64,000 bases of DNA from Dehalococcoidia bacterium (GTDB lineage: Bacteria; Chloroflexota; Dehalococcoidia; Tepidiformales; Tepidiformaceae): the NCBI GenBank assembly GCA_020850615.1, contig JADZEI010000004.1:248001-312000 (forward strand), read 5' to 3'. Under the pieces are notes generated by a model, which saw nothing but the letters and a program-made list of their open reading frames with translations, was not told the DNA's origin and made no database searches. Positions 1 to 9,139 of the stretch are shown piece after piece (position 1 is the stretch's first letter; each line of letters begins with the position of its first letter). The position numbers and the translations under genes are program-made.

Positions 1-1
1 G

Positions 2-436
2 ATGCTGACCATCTTCGGGCTGGCGCGGACGGACGCGCTGCGGGCCGTCCGGCCGATGGCGAACTACCACGGCGCCGATTGGATGATCGTCGCCGAGCTG
101 GCTACGCGGGGCCAGTTCCTCGTCCTGCCGGAGCAGCTGGTGTTCTATCGCCGCCACGAGCGTTCGTCGTCGACGGGCGACCGCTGGGCCGATGCCAACG
201 TCCAACAGGAGTTCTACGACCCCGCTGTGCGCGGGAGCCTTCGCCGGGAGCTGCAGCAGCTGCGCCGATTCGCGGCGCTGCCGGTGGCGATCCTCCGTTC
301 CCCCTTGCCGCTGCGGGCACGTGTCCGGCTGGCCGCGAAGGCGGCCTTCCTCGGCGCCCGGCTGGTCGCCCACGAACGGAAAGTGGCGCTCCGACGGTCG
401 CTCCGGCGCGCGACCCGTGCCCAGGCTGCCGGGTGA
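2..436 (+). CDS. Glycosyltransferase, C-terminal part (cut by window edge)
   Basis: The reading frame is open from the first bases to a TGA at 434-436, so this is probably the 3' end of a longer gene. The visible 144 residues resemble the tail of a GT2-family glycosyltransferase: a conserved GADW segment near residue 24, a hydrophobic stretch with VFYRRHE near residue 49, then a basic Arg-rich tail. In GT2 enzymes that tail follows the catalytic fold, so none of the nucleotide-sugar binding residues is in view. It runs toward the sugar-modifying operon that follows on the opposite strand, which fits a role in assembling a surface glycan. The family assignment rests on local pattern and context; the true start lies outside the window. 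Confidence 0.55.
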   Translation: MLTIFGLARTDALRAVRPMANYHGADWMIVAELATRGQFLVLPEQLVFYRRHERSSSTGDRWADANVQQEFYDPAVRGSLRRELQQLRRFAALPVAILRSPLPLRARVRLAAKAAFLGARLVAHERKVALRRSLRRATRAQAAG

Positions 437-509
437 ACAACGCACTACACGCGTGCACCGCTGACGGATGCTTCATGTCGCGATGGATGGCCCGCGGTGG
501 TGGCCCCGC

Positions 510-1697
510 TCAACCGGCGAGCGCTGCCTGCCCGGGCCCGTCCAGGACCGGCACCAGCCGGGGCGTAAGCCCGGACTGCCGGAGGACGGCCGCGATCTCG
601 TCGAGGTAGTTCGGGTTCATCACCAGCACGGTGGACGGCTTGATGGACGCCAGCTCGGCGGGCGCAAAGATCGCGTGGCCCGTGCCGGGGACATAGCAGC
701 CCTGCTTCAGCGGGTTCACGTCGACGCAGGCCGCGACCAGGTCGCTCCCCGGGACCAGGTTGAGGAACGTCGCTCCTTTCGAGCCAGCCCCCCAGGCCAC
801 GACGGGGCCGGCCTCCGCCATCCGCGTCAGCTGCGCGGACCAGTGTGCCACCGTAGTCGCGAAGGCCGCGCCGAATGCATCGAACTGCGCAGCGAGCCGG
901 GCGACCTCGCCGGCATGGCGCGGCCCGGCCGGGCGATGCGTCGTCCCGGGCACTGCGAAGAGCGAGAGGAACTGACCGCCGAACGACGGACGGAGCTCCC
1001 GCACGCGGTAACCCACCTTCCGGGTGAGTGCGCGCAGCGCCGGTGCGCTGAAGTAGGTGACGTGCTCGTAGACCAGGTCCCAGAACGACCCGGCGTCGAA
1101 CATGTACTCGGCGCGCGGCACCTCCAGGTACATGCCTGCGCCGGTGGAGGACAGCGTCGTCACGAACGTCACCGGATCGGAGACGTGCTCGAGCACGTGG
1201 CGCGCGAGCACGAGGCGCGCGCCTTCGATGTCCGTCACGCCCGCGCGACGGTCATACAGTTCAAGGCGGTCTTCGATCCGGATACCGGGCAGGCTCGGGT
1301 CGAACCCCACCGCCCGGGCACAGCCGGCGCCGACCAGTTCGCGCAGGAAGTCGCCTCGGCCGCAGCCGACCTCCACCGCCAGCCCGCGCTCGAGGTCGAA
1401 CGTCGCGACCAGCGCGCGGGCGAGCGCGGCTGCGTAGCGGCTGAACGCCGGCGAATGGTGCAGCGAGTTCTCGTAGCCCGGGACGTAATCGAGCCGTTCC
1501 TCTTCGAACGCGCCGTTCCAGGTGAGCGAGCAGCTCCCGCAGAACAGGAGGACCAGCTCGCCGCGGGGCACCTGTCGCGCAGCCGCGGCATCGAAGCAGA
1601 GCATGTTGCTCGCGACGGGCAGCGACACGCTGCCGGGCGCCCACGTCCGGGATGACGTGCAACCACACGACGGGCACGCCGGGACGTGGACCGCCAT
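510..1697 (-). CDS. Sugar C-methyltransferase (paralogue 3)
   Basis: A 395-residue SAM-dependent methyltransferase with the three-part layout of NDP-hexose C-methyltransferases (TylCIII/NovU/TcaB9 type). There is an N-terminal zinc-binding module with two Cys pairs (CPSC near residue 8, CGSC near 53). A Rossmann methyltransferase domain follows, with glycine-rich VEVGCGRGDF near residue 109. The C-terminal domain contains WGAGSKG. The Glu-His pair used as catalytic residues in TcaB9 is present as YEHVTYF. The start ATG overlaps the stop of the upstream paralogue (TGATG), so the genes are probably translationally coupled. It is the last gene of the five-gene minus-strand operon. Its sugar substrate cannot be read from the sequence. 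Confidence 0.85.
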   Translation of the reverse strand: MAVHVPACPSCGCTSSRTWAPGSVSLPVASNMLCFDAAAARQVPRGELVLLFCGSCSLTWNGAFEEERLDYVPGYENSLHHSPAFSRYAAALARALVATFDLERGLAVEVGCGRGDFLRELVGAGCARAVGFDPSLPGIRIEDRLELYDRRAGVTDIEGARLVLARHVLEHVSDPVTFVTTLSSTGAGMYLEVPRAEYMFDAGSFWDLVYEHVTYFSAPALRALTRKVGYRVRELRPSFGGQFLSLFAVPGTTHRPAGPRHAGEVARLAAQFDAFGAAFATTVAHWSAQLTRMAEAGPVVAWGAGSKGATFLNLVPGSDLVAACVDVNPLKQGCYVPGTGHAIFAPAELASIKPSTVLVMNPNYLDEIAAVLRQSGLTPRLVPVLDGPGQAALAG

Positions 1698-2872
1698 CAG
1701 ACGGCCCTCAGCTCGGCGGCGATCCCGAGCCGGTCGAGGTCGCCGCGGATCTCATCGCAATAGACCGGGTTCATGGCGACGACGACATCGGGCGGAGCGG
1801 CCTGCAGCTCGGCCGGCGCGATCACCGGGTGCCCGGTGCCCGCCATGAACTTGCCCCACTTGCGCGGGTTGATGTCCACAGCGGCCGAGATGTAGCCGTC
1901 CGGGTCGAGCGTCGAGAGGAAGGCCACGCCCTTCGAGCCGCCGCCCCAGATAGCGACGCGCTTGCCGGCACGGCGCCACCCGGCGAGGTCCGCCGACCAG
2001 CGCCCGATCTGTTCGCGGTAGACCTTGTCGAAGGAGCGCACCGCTTCGCAGACGTCGTGTACCGGTTCCTCCAGCGGGGGCGTCTCGCAGACGGGACCGC
2101 CGGGCCGCGCCTCCAGCAGGATGTACTGGCCGTCGTACGCCAGCTCCAGCGCCTCGACCCGAAACCCGAACCGGCGGAACAGGCGGGAGAGCGACCCGGG
2201 CGTGAAGTACGAGCAATGCTCGTAGTAGATGTCCCAGAAGGCGGCCTCCTGGAGCACACGGAGCGTGTCGGGAAGCTCGAAGAGCACGGTCCTGGTGCCC
2301 TGGAGCCGCGTCAGCTGGCGCACCAGGGCCATGAAGCCGGCGACGGGGTGGATGTGCTCCAGCGTGTGCCGGCACACGACCGCGTCCGCCGGGAGGTCCA
2401 GGTAGCGCTGGTCGAAAAAGTCCTGGACCCAGCGGACGGGCAGCGTCGCCGCCCCCTCGATGCGCCCGGGGATCACGCCGGGGTCGATGCCGATGCTCGG
2501 GCCTGCGCCGGCTTTCGCCATCTCGACCAGGAATTCTCCCTTGCCGCAGCCGATTTCGAGCACGCGCTTGCCTTGCAGCTCGTGGCGGTCCACCCACCGG
2601 CGGGCGAGGTCGCCCGCGAACGCCATGAAGTGCGGTGAGTAGGCCTGGGACTCCTCGTACCGGGACGAGTACTGGTTGAGCCCAGCATCGAACGCGAGGT
2701 TCGAGATGAAGCCACAGGCGTGGCAGACCGCGAGGACGATGTCGCCGCGGGGGAAGGCGAGCGCCTCCTCGCGGCTGTCGACGAGCAAGCAACTGTGCGC
2801 CGGGACGCCGCTGAGCTCGAAGAAGACGGTCATCCTGCTGGCCGAGCACGCGGGGCAAACCGCGGCGCTCAT
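1697..2872 (-). CDS. Sugar C-methyltransferase (paralogue 2)
   Basis: A 391-residue protein with the same architecture as its neighbours: an N-terminal zinc module (CPAC and CHAC pairs), a SAM-binding motif EIGCGKGEF, a Glu-His pair in YYEHCSYF, and a C-terminal WGGGSKG domain. I chose the ATG at 2872 because it overlaps the TGA of the preceding paralogue by four bases (ATGA) and because the zinc module begins right after it. The frame stays open further upstream, but that sequence is antisense to nothing recognisable and overlaps the neighbouring gene. It probably C-methylates a 4-keto-NDP-sugar intermediate of the same branched-sugar pathway, or works as a divergent partner of the other two copies. 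Confidence 0.85.
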   Translation of the reverse strand: MSAAVCPACSASRMTVFFELSGVPAHSCLLVDSREEALAFPRGDIVLAVCHACGFISNLAFDAGLNQYSSRYEESQAYSPHFMAFAGDLARRWVDRHELQGKRVLEIGCGKGEFLVEMAKAGAGPSIGIDPGVIPGRIEGAATLPVRWVQDFFDQRYLDLPADAVVCRHTLEHIHPVAGFMALVRQLTRLQGTRTVLFELPDTLRVLQEAAFWDIYYEHCSYFTPGSLSRLFRRFGFRVEALELAYDGQYILLEARPGGPVCETPPLEEPVHDVCEAVRSFDKVYREQIGRWSADLAGWRRAGKRVAIWGGGSKGVAFLSTLDPDGYISAAVDINPRKWGKFMAGTGHPVIAPAELQAAPPDVVVAMNPVYCDEIRGDLDRLGIAAELRAV

Positions 2873-4113
2873 ACCAGCGCCCCCGCGAGCTCGAGCACCT
2901 GCGGGCGCGGTATCGGGACGATGAAGCGCCCGCCGCGCCGGAGGTATTCGTCCTGCTGGCGCACGATCTCGTCCTTGAAGTTCCAGGCGAGGAGGAGGAC
3001 GTAGTCCGGCGGGTCCTCCAGGAGCGCCTCCACGGGCCGGATCGGGATATGCACGCCGGGCATGTACTTGCCCACCTTGTGGACGTTGCGGTCGACCACG
3101 TATTCGACCAGGTCCGGGCCGATGCCGGCGTAGTTCACGAGCGTGCTGCCTTTCGCAGCCGCTCCATAAGCAGCCACCCGTCGCCCCTCCGCCCGCAGCT
3201 GCCGCAGGAGTGTGAGCAGCTCGCTTCGGACGGTCTCCACCTCCGAAGCGAACTCCTGGTAGTAGGCGAAGTTGGCGAGCGTCCGGGCCTCGTCGTCCAG
3301 GTAACGCCACACGGTATCGGTCGGGTCCGGGCGGTCGCCGATGTGCCAGCGCAGCGTCCCGCCGTGGAGGTCCGAGAAGTACTCGACGTCGTTGAGGAAG
3401 AGCCCGTGGCGCCGCACCAGGCGGTCGATCGCAGTGCAGGAGAAGTAGCAGTGGTGCTCGTGGTAGATCGTGTCGAACTCGCAATGCTCGACGAGGTCCC
3501 GCACGTACGGGTTCTCCACGGTGATCAGCCCGCCGGGCGCGAGCAGGGTGCGCAATCCAGCCACAAAGCCGTCCAGGTCCGGGACATGGGCGAGCACGTT
3601 GTTGGCGATGATGACGTTGGCACACCGGCCATCGGCCACCAGGCGGCGGGCGAGCTCGTCCCCGAAGAACTCGCGCACGGTGGGTACGCCGGCGGCCTCG
3701 GCGGCGTCGGCCTGGCCGGGGGCGGGATCGATCCCGAGCGCGGGGATCCCGGCCTCGACGAAGTTCCGCAGCAGGTAGCCGTCGTTGCTGGCGATCTCGA
3801 CGACCAGGCTGCGCGGGCCGAGCCGGCGCCGCTCGATCAGGTCCAGGGCGTGCGCCCGGGAGTGGGCGAGCACGTGGTTCGAGAACGACGAGAAGTAGAG
3901 GTAGTTGTCGACGAACAGTTCCTGCGGGGGCACATCGTGGAGCTGCTGCACCAGCGTGCAGGACTCGCAGAAGGCCACCTCGAGCGGGTAGCGCCGCTCT
4001 TCGCGGCCGAGCGCCTCCCCGGTGACCAGCGCGTCGGCCAGCGGCGTCTCGCCGAGCGACAGGAACGGGCGCAGGCCGGGTGACCCGCAGGCACGGCATC
4101 GCGTGATTGGCAT
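2869..4113 (-). CDS. Sugar C-methyltransferase (paralogue 1)
   Basis: A 414-residue NDP-sugar C-methyltransferase and the best match to the classical family of the three. It has the zinc module (CRAC and CESC), a SAM-binding stretch EIASNDGYLL typical of this clade, the catalytic-type YHEHHCYF motif, and a C-terminal domain with YGAAAKG and WNFKDEI. Related enzymes add the methyl branch to 4-keto-2,3,6-trideoxy sugars. A good ribosome binding site (AGGAG, seven bases before the ATG) supports the start. The SDR gene ends nine bases upstream, so it is in the same operon. The YHEHHCYF form and the IASNDG glycine loop differ from the two copies downstream, which suggests distinct substrates rather than recent duplication. 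Confidence 0.9.
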   Translation of the reverse strand: MPITRCRACGSPGLRPFLSLGETPLADALVTGEALGREERRYPLEVAFCESCTLVQQLHDVPPQELFVDNYLYFSSFSNHVLAHSRAHALDLIERRRLGPRSLVVEIASNDGYLLRNFVEAGIPALGIDPAPGQADAAEAAGVPTVREFFGDELARRLVADGRCANVIIANNVLAHVPDLDGFVAGLRTLLAPGGLITVENPYVRDLVEHCEFDTIYHEHHCYFSCTAIDRLVRRHGLFLNDVEYFSDLHGGTLRWHIGDRPDPTDTVWRYLDDEARTLANFAYYQEFASEVETVRSELLTLLRQLRAEGRRVAAYGAAAKGSTLVNYAGIGPDLVEYVVDRNVHKVGKYMPGVHIPIRPVEALLEDPPDYVLLLAWNFKDEIVRQQDEYLRRGGRFIVPIPRPQVLELAGALV

Positions 4114-4122
4114 CGTGAGCTC

Positions 4123-5172
4123 CTAACCCGCCGCGGCCGCGGCGACAGGCTCCAGGACACGGAGCGAGCTATCGAGCCGGCCGGCCGCCTGCAGCGCCTG
4201 GATGTGCTGGATCCGCTGGAGGCGCGGCCCGGTGAGGTCCGCGAGGGTAAGCCCGTACCTGGCGTAGGCGTCGCGGAGCTCCTGCACACCGCGCTCGACC
4301 GTCCAGCAGGGCTCGAAAGCGGGCAGCGCGGCGCGGATGGCGTCGCAGGTCACGCGGTAGTTCCGCTTGTCGGGCCCGGCGGTGCTGGCGAAGGTGATGG
4401 CACTGCCGGCGACGTTTCGCTCCACGATCTCCGCCACCTGGCGCATGCGGTAGTTCTCGGTAGTGACGCCGACGTTGAAGGCGCGGTCGTGCACCAGCTC
4501 GCGCGGCGCCTCGGCGATGGCGATGAATGCCCGCGAGACATCCTCCACGTGGACGAGCGGTCGCCAGGGTGTGCCGTCGCTCTTGAGGAGGACCTCTCCC
4601 GTCGTGGTCGCATAGCCCACGAGGTTGTTGACCACGAGGTCGCCGCGGAGCATCGGCGCGAAACCGTAGACGGTTGCATTGCGCAGGTAGGTGGGTGAAA
4701 ACGCCGGCGACGCCATCTCGTGGAGGTCGCGTTCGGCGAGCACCTTCGACTCCCCGTAGGGCGTCACCGGGTTGAACGCGGCGGACTCGTCGAGGAGGTC
4801 GTCGCCGTGCGCACCGTAGAGGCTGCAGGACGACGAGAACAAGAAGCGGGGGACGCCGGCCTCGCGCGCCTGGCGCGCCACCTGCACGGTCCCGCGGTAG
4901 TTGATGTCGTAGGTGCACTCGGGGTTGAGGTCGCCGAGCGGGTCGTTGGAGATCGCCGCCAGGTGGATGACGGCGTCGAAGCCGTGCAGGAGGTCAGCGG
5001 TGACGTCGCGGATGTCCATTTCGAACGCCGGGACTGGTTCCGGGGCGGGGCCCACTTGGCAACCCGCGTAGAGCCCGGAATCGAGCCCCACCACCTCGTG
5101 GCCGCGATCCAGGAGCAGGGGAACAAGGCACGACCCGATGTACCCACGGTGCCCGGTTACGAGAATACGCAC
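4123..5172 (-). CDS. NDP-sugar epimerase/dehydratase (extended SDR)
   Basis: A 349-residue extended short-chain dehydrogenase. It begins with an NAD-binding loop TGHRGYIG and carries the catalytic SSCSLYG serine and the YGESK Tyr-Lys pair. Near the C-terminus is the substrate-side WRPLVHVEDV segment common in NDP-sugar epimerases and dehydratases. I placed the start at a GTG (5172), two bases after the stop of the cytidylyltransferase gene, because the nucleotide-binding strand starts directly there; upstream codons add a non-conserved extension. It probably acts on the CDP-sugar made by the upstream gene, as 4,6-dehydratase, epimerase or ketoreductase. The exact reaction is not determinable from motifs alone. 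Confidence 0.85.
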   Translation of the reverse strand: MRILVTGHRGYIGSCLVPLLLDRGHEVVGLDSGLYAGCQVGPAPEPVPAFEMDIRDVTADLLHGFDAVIHLAAISNDPLGDLNPECTYDINYRGTVQVARQAREAGVPRFLFSSSCSLYGAHGDDLLDESAAFNPVTPYGESKVLAERDLHEMASPAFSPTYLRNATVYGFAPMLRGDLVVNNLVGYATTTGEVLLKSDGTPWRPLVHVEDVSRAFIAIAEAPRELVHDRAFNVGVTTENYRMRQVAEIVERNVAGSAITFASTAGPDKRNYRVTCDAIRAALPAFEPCWTVERGVQELRDAYARYGLTLADLTGPRLQRIQHIQALQAAGRLDSSLRVLEPVAAAAAG

Positions 5173-5174
5173 GA

Positions 5175-5942
5175 TTAGTTCCACACCTTCCAGGGAGCTT
5201 CGGACTCCCACATTGCTTCGAGCAGCTTCTTGTCGCGCAGCGTGTCCATGCACTGCCAGAAGCCGTCGTGCTGATACGCCATGAGCTGGCCATCGGCGGC
5301 AAGCCCGCTGAGTGGCTCCCGCTCGAACTGCGTGTCATCGCCCTCGATGTAGTCGAACACTCCCGGTTCGAGGACGAAGAAGGCGCCGTTGATCCAGCCC
5401 TCGCCGGTCTGGGGCTTCTCCGAGAACTCGCTCACGCGCGAGCCGTTGATCTCCAGGTGGCCGAAGCGCGCGGGCGGGCGCACGGCGGTCAGCGTGGCGA
5501 GCTTGCCATGTGCACGGTGGAACGCGAGGAGCGCATCGAGGTCGACGGTGGAGAGCCCGTCGCCCCAGGTGAGCATGAACGTGCCATCACCCACATGCGG
5601 GGCGAGGCGCTTGATCCGGCCGCCGGTGGCGGTGCCCTGGCCGGTCTCGACCATGGAGACGTTCCAGTTGAGGAACTCCGGTTCGTGGCGGATCACGCTC
5701 GCGTCCCGGAAGCCGACCGTGATGTCGCTGGTGAGGGCGGCGTGGTCCACCATCCAGCGCTTGATCAGCTCGCCCTTGTATCCGAGGGCTATCACAAAGT
5801 CTTCGAAACCGAAGGTCGCGTAGTACTTCATGATGTGCCAGAGGATGGGTCGCCCGCCGATCTCGACCATGGGCTTGGGTTTGGACTCTGTCTCTTCGGA
5901 AAGGCGGCTGCCCACTCCGCCTGCGAGGATCGCAACCTTCAC
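5175..5942 (-). CDS. rfbF: Glucose-1-phosphate cytidylyltransferase
   Basis: A 255-residue nucleotidyltransferase that joins CTP and glucose-1-phosphate to CDP-glucose, the first step of CDP-3,6-dideoxysugar and branched CDP-sugar synthesis. The N-terminus has the LAGGVGSRLSEET loop with KPKPMVEIGGRPILWHIM, which is characteristic of RfbF and distinguishes it from RmlA. The length equals the family norm. The gene starts with GTG, and AAAGGA lies about eight bases upstream. It heads the operon with the SDR and the three C-methyltransferases, a combination that points to a C-methyl-branched CDP-sugar for a surface polysaccharide. Recognition of the family is confident; the final sugar is inferred. 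Confidence 0.93.
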   Translation of the reverse strand: MKVAILAGGVGSRLSEETESKPKPMVEIGGRPILWHIMKYYATFGFEDFVIALGYKGELIKRWMVDHAALTSDITVGFRDASVIRHEPEFLNWNVSMVETGQGTATGGRIKRLAPHVGDGTFMLTWGDGLSTVDLDALLAFHRAHGKLATLTAVRPPARFGHLEINGSRVSEFSEKPQTGEGWINGAFFVLEPGVFDYIEGDDTQFEREPLSGLAADGQLMAYQHDGFWQCMDTLRDKKLLEAMWESEAPWKVWN

Positions 5943-6035
5943 GGCTCTGTCCTTTTCTGCGCCGGCGCGCCCTGCACTTGCCGGAGGGCCGATGGTTGGG
6001 TCCGCCAGTTGCGGGTTTGTTGAGGGCGGGTCGCC

Positions 6036-8120
6036 CTATCCCCTGGCGACGAACCGCCGGAACGAGCTGCCCGTGTCGTCTCCCCACTCCCAGTTCGCGG
6101 CGATGCCGACGCGCCGGATGGCCAGCCGCCGCGCTTCCGGTCGCACGTCCGTCAGGGCGCGGTAGAGGACCGGTTCGCCATCCACCGACACCATGTAGCG
6201 GAGCCCATCGAAGGCCACGCGGAGGTCGTGTGGTTCACCCCAGCGGACGCGCGAGGCAACGTTCGTCCAGACCGCTTCGTAGATGTCCTCGTAGCCACCG
6301 AGGCGGAAGAACGACGAGATCGACGCCCCCGGGTAGCCGTCGTCCAGCCAATTGTTGACGATGATGTAGTTGTCGCGGTCCTGCCAGAAGATCAGCCCGG
6401 CGCGGCCGTTGTGCCCCTCGCCGCGGGCCCGCCCCGGCGGGGTGATCGCCACTTCGATGTCGGCGAGCTCCGGGTTCGACCAGGGGACGGTGTACGCCGT
6501 CCGGCCGGGGTTCGGCCGGTTGAGCGTTGCGTCCACGCTCGCCGCGCCGTCCGCCACGCGGACCACGCCCGCGCCGAGGGAACGGGCCCACGCGCCGGCG
6601 GAGGTGTGCCGGCCTGCCAGCTCGCCCGCGTGGCCGTCGAAGTCATCGCGGAGCAGGACCCGGCCGCCGCGCGGGACCGCGGGCGTGGCGATCGCCAGGT
6701 CCGCCGGGAGCGCGACCGTGGCCTCGTGGACCTCGAAGTCGCGAAGGAGCGCGTCCCCGGCGACCGTGATGCCCGCGCGGCCGCGCGGCTCGCCGCCCAG
6801 GTCGCACTCCATCGCCTCGCCGTCCGCGCTCACCCGCGCCAGCGGGCCTTCGAACACCACCTGGAGGTCGATGACATCGGACTCCGCGGCGTAACGGAGC
6901 TCGCCCAGCGTCCGCTCTACCCCGCCGCGGACGGCGGTGACCGCCAGGCCGGTGCGCGTGGTGACCACCTGTACGTACCCGTCGCCGCCATTGCCCGTTT
7001 CGAACACAAGGCCCGCAGAGCCGCTGCCCGGTGCGATGACGGCCCGGGCGAGCCCGGCCGCTTCGCAGTCCGAGAGCGCGACGGCGGACTCCGCGGCTGC
7101 CCGGGCGCCGCCGGGCGTGCGGTGGACCTCGCCGGCCAGGTTGCGCCAGCTGCCGCCGGCGGCCGGGCGCGATGCCCCCAGCGACCCGGCCCCGGTGCAC
7201 CGGTCGGCGAAGGCGGCGGAGCCATACCACCCGGTCCAGCCGGGCACGGTGGCGGTCCGGACGCCGTACACCCGGGTGTCGACGCGGAACCCGATCTGCC
7301 CCAGGACCGCCTGCTGGACGGACGCCCAGGCATGGGACTGCCGCTTGTTCCGGACGATGCCCACGGGCCGAATGCCGGCCGCCAGGCCGGGAAGGTTGTG
7401 CGTCGCCTGCAGGGCAGCGGCGTAGAACGCCGTCGTCTCGCCCCGGTCGAGCGCCACGAGCAGAAGTGGCACGTTTCGTAGCTCGTCGACCGCTACGCGA
7501 CGGGTGCCCGGCGGCCCGACCACCAGCGCGCCGTTGCGGCCATCGCTGCCCTGGATGCGCAGCCCACCCGTGCCGTCCGGGGCATCGCTCCAGCCGAACG
7601 AGAAGCTCTCGCGCACGCCTGACGGGCGGTGGAAGCGGCCGCTGTGGGCCAGCCAGTTGCGGAGCTGCCACGCGTTGCGCCGGGGGTGGCGGGCGTGCGC
7701 GATTGCCCGCCCGAGGAGCGGCTCGCCACCAGGGCCGTCCAGCCAGCGCCGGAGCCGCGCCCGCAGGGGCTCACTGAGCGGCTCATCCGCGGATGCGTTA
7801 TGTCCGTTCAGGACCAGCACCGAAGCCGCCAGCCCGGGCTGCTGTTCGAACGGGCCCCAGGCGACGCCTTCGCGCCCCCAGCCCGCGCGGATGAGGGGCC
7901 GAAAGCGCAGGGCCCCGTGGTCGACGCCGATGCACTTTTCGACGTCGGTCACCTTCGCGGTCGAGCCCAGCACCTCCGCCACGTGGCCGGGGCCGCAATC
8001 GAAGACGGCTGCGAAATCGAGGCCCCAGCCCGGCGCGACCGGGGTCGGTGCCGGGCTGGCGGACCTCGGACGTGTCACCCGGGCTCGCGGCCGCGGCCAT
8101 GAGATGGTGGTCACCCGCAT
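6036..8120 (-). CDS. Large uncharacterised protein with C-terminal lectin/glucanase-like domain
   Basis: A protein of about 694 residues with no family I can name confidently. The last 200 residues (LLRDDFDGHAGELAGR through VGIAANWEWGDD) look like a concanavalin A-like beta-sandwich: the DDF opening, LIFWQDRDNYI, and a YMVSVDGEPVLYR strand are typical of such carbohydrate-associated domains. The middle third is rich in short beta-strand patterns and may hold a second sandwich. No signal peptide or membrane segment is obvious. The start is uncertain: ATG 8120 has a purine-rich stretch abutting it, while a GTG at 8150 would add ten codons. The gene lies upstream of rfbF on the same strand with a 93-bp gap, so a glycan-binding or modifying role is plausible but unproven. 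Confidence 0.6.
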   Translation of the reverse strand: MRVTTISWPRPRARVTRPRSASPAPTPVAPGWGLDFAAVFDCGPGHVAEVLGSTAKVTDVEKCIGVDHGALRFRPLIRAGWGREGVAWGPFEQQPGLAASVLVLNGHNASADEPLSEPLRARLRRWLDGPGGEPLLGRAIAHARHPRRNAWQLRNWLAHSGRFHRPSGVRESFSFGWSDAPDGTGGLRIQGSDGRNGALVVGPPGTRRVAVDELRNVPLLLVALDRGETTAFYAAALQATHNLPGLAAGIRPVGIVRNKRQSHAWASVQQAVLGQIGFRVDTRVYGVRTATVPGWTGWYGSAAFADRCTGAGSLGASRPAAGGSWRNLAGEVHRTPGGARAAAESAVALSDCEAAGLARAVIAPGSGSAGLVFETGNGGDGYVQVVTTRTGLAVTAVRGGVERTLGELRYAAESDVIDLQVVFEGPLARVSADGEAMECDLGGEPRGRAGITVAGDALLRDFEVHEATVALPADLAIATPAVPRGGRVLLRDDFDGHAGELAGRHTSAGAWARSLGAGVVRVADGAASVDATLNRPNPGRTAYTVPWSNPELADIEVAITPPGRARGEGHNGRAGLIFWQDRDNYIIVNNWLDDGYPGASISSFFRLGGYEDIYEAVWTNVASRVRWGEPHDLRVAFDGLRYMVSVDGEPVLYRALTDVRPEARRLAIRRVGIAANWEWGDDTGSSFRRFVARG

Positions 8121-8259
8121 CCCTCCCGACCGGGGAGGTCCGCGCCCCACGGCCGGTCAACATCTCCACGGCATGTCCCGTTCATGGTCCGCACGCTGAC
8201 GCGCGGTGGTTGTGGACTTGCCGAGCAGTCGTCGTCGCGCGCCGGGAGGGCAGTGAGGA

Positions 8260-9057
8260 ATGAGTACCCTGGCAACCATGGGAAAGACCGCGGCAATGCC
8301 GCTCCGCCACGCCCTCCGCTCGCGCCGCGCGTCGCGTGCCTTCCAGGTAGCCGCGGGGCCCGGCGCGGGGCTCCGCCTCACCGGGATGTACGCGAGCGGC
8401 GACTACGCGTCCGGCGGCAACGAGGTACCAGTCCAGCGCGCCATCCTCGAGGCGCTCCCGCCCGGCGGCGTCTTCTACGATGTTGGCGCGAACGTCGGGT
8501 ATTTCAGCATGCTCGCCGCGCGCGCGGTGGGCCCATCCGGGCACGTCTACGCGTTCGAACCGGTCCCCTGGATCAGTGACCGGATCGGCGTCCACTGCCG
8601 GTTGAACGGCTTCGCCAACGTGCGCACGCTCCCCGTCGCCGTCGCCGATGCGTACGGGACGAGCCGCCTGCGCGTGACTGCGCACCCGGGAGGGGCGACC
8701 CTCGAAGGCCACGGGCAGCCGTCCGACGGCCTCGAATGGCTCGACGTGCCCACCGTGAGCGTCGATGGGGTCATCCGCGCCGCCGGGCTGCGCCGTCCAG
8801 ACGTGGTCAAGATCGACGTGGAAGGCGCCGAGCTGGCTGTGCTCCGGGGTATGCGGAGCTGCCTCGCGAAATACGGACCGGTCGTAGTCTTCGAAATCGA
8901 CGGCGAGACCAACGAGGAGGTGCACGGCAAGCACGAGCCGATCGCAGCCCTCCTCGATGACGCGGGCTACCGCGTGCGCCCGCTCGACGCGTCATACGCG
9001 GGCAGCTGCCACATCGTCCGGCACTTCGCCGCCCGGCCCGTGGCTGCGGAGCGCTGA
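8260..9057 (+). CDS. FkbM-family methyltransferase
   Basis: A 265-residue SAM-dependent methyltransferase of the FkbM type. It has the DVGANVGYFSMLAAR SAM loop, the YAFEPVP strand, a VVKIDVEGAE motif and the late VVFEIDGE strand, all in the expected order. FkbM enzymes O-methylate sugars or polyketides, and in glycan clusters they usually methylate a sugar hydroxyl. The start ATG has a purine-rich GGGAGG about nine bases upstream; an alternative in-frame ATG follows at 8278. It is the first gene of the plus-strand half of the glycan locus, divergent from the large minus-strand protein gene with a 139-bp intergenic region that must hold both promoters. Confidence 0.88.
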   Translation: MSTLATMGKTAAMPLRHALRSRRASRAFQVAAGPGAGLRLTGMYASGDYASGGNEVPVQRAILEALPPGGVFYDVGANVGYFSMLAARAVGPSGHVYAFEPVPWISDRIGVHCRLNGFANVRTLPVAVADAYGTSRLRVTAHPGGATLEGHGQPSDGLEWLDVPTVSVDGVIRAAGLRRPDVVKIDVEGAELAVLRGMRSCLAKYGPVVVFEIDGETNEEVHGKHEPIAALLDDAGYRVRPLDASYAGSCHIVRHFAARPVAAER

Positions 9058-9139
9058 GGCGCGCGCGCCCCGGCCGGCGCTGCGTATCCCGACACCTTCT
9101 CCGCGTTTTCGAAACGCCTCACGGCGATCGTCCGGGCCT

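Noticed and set aside
8182-8934. A 250-codon minus-strand frame opposite the FkbM gene
   Set aside because: The plus-strand frame has the full FkbM motif set and a ribosome binding site; the antisense frame is a shadow.
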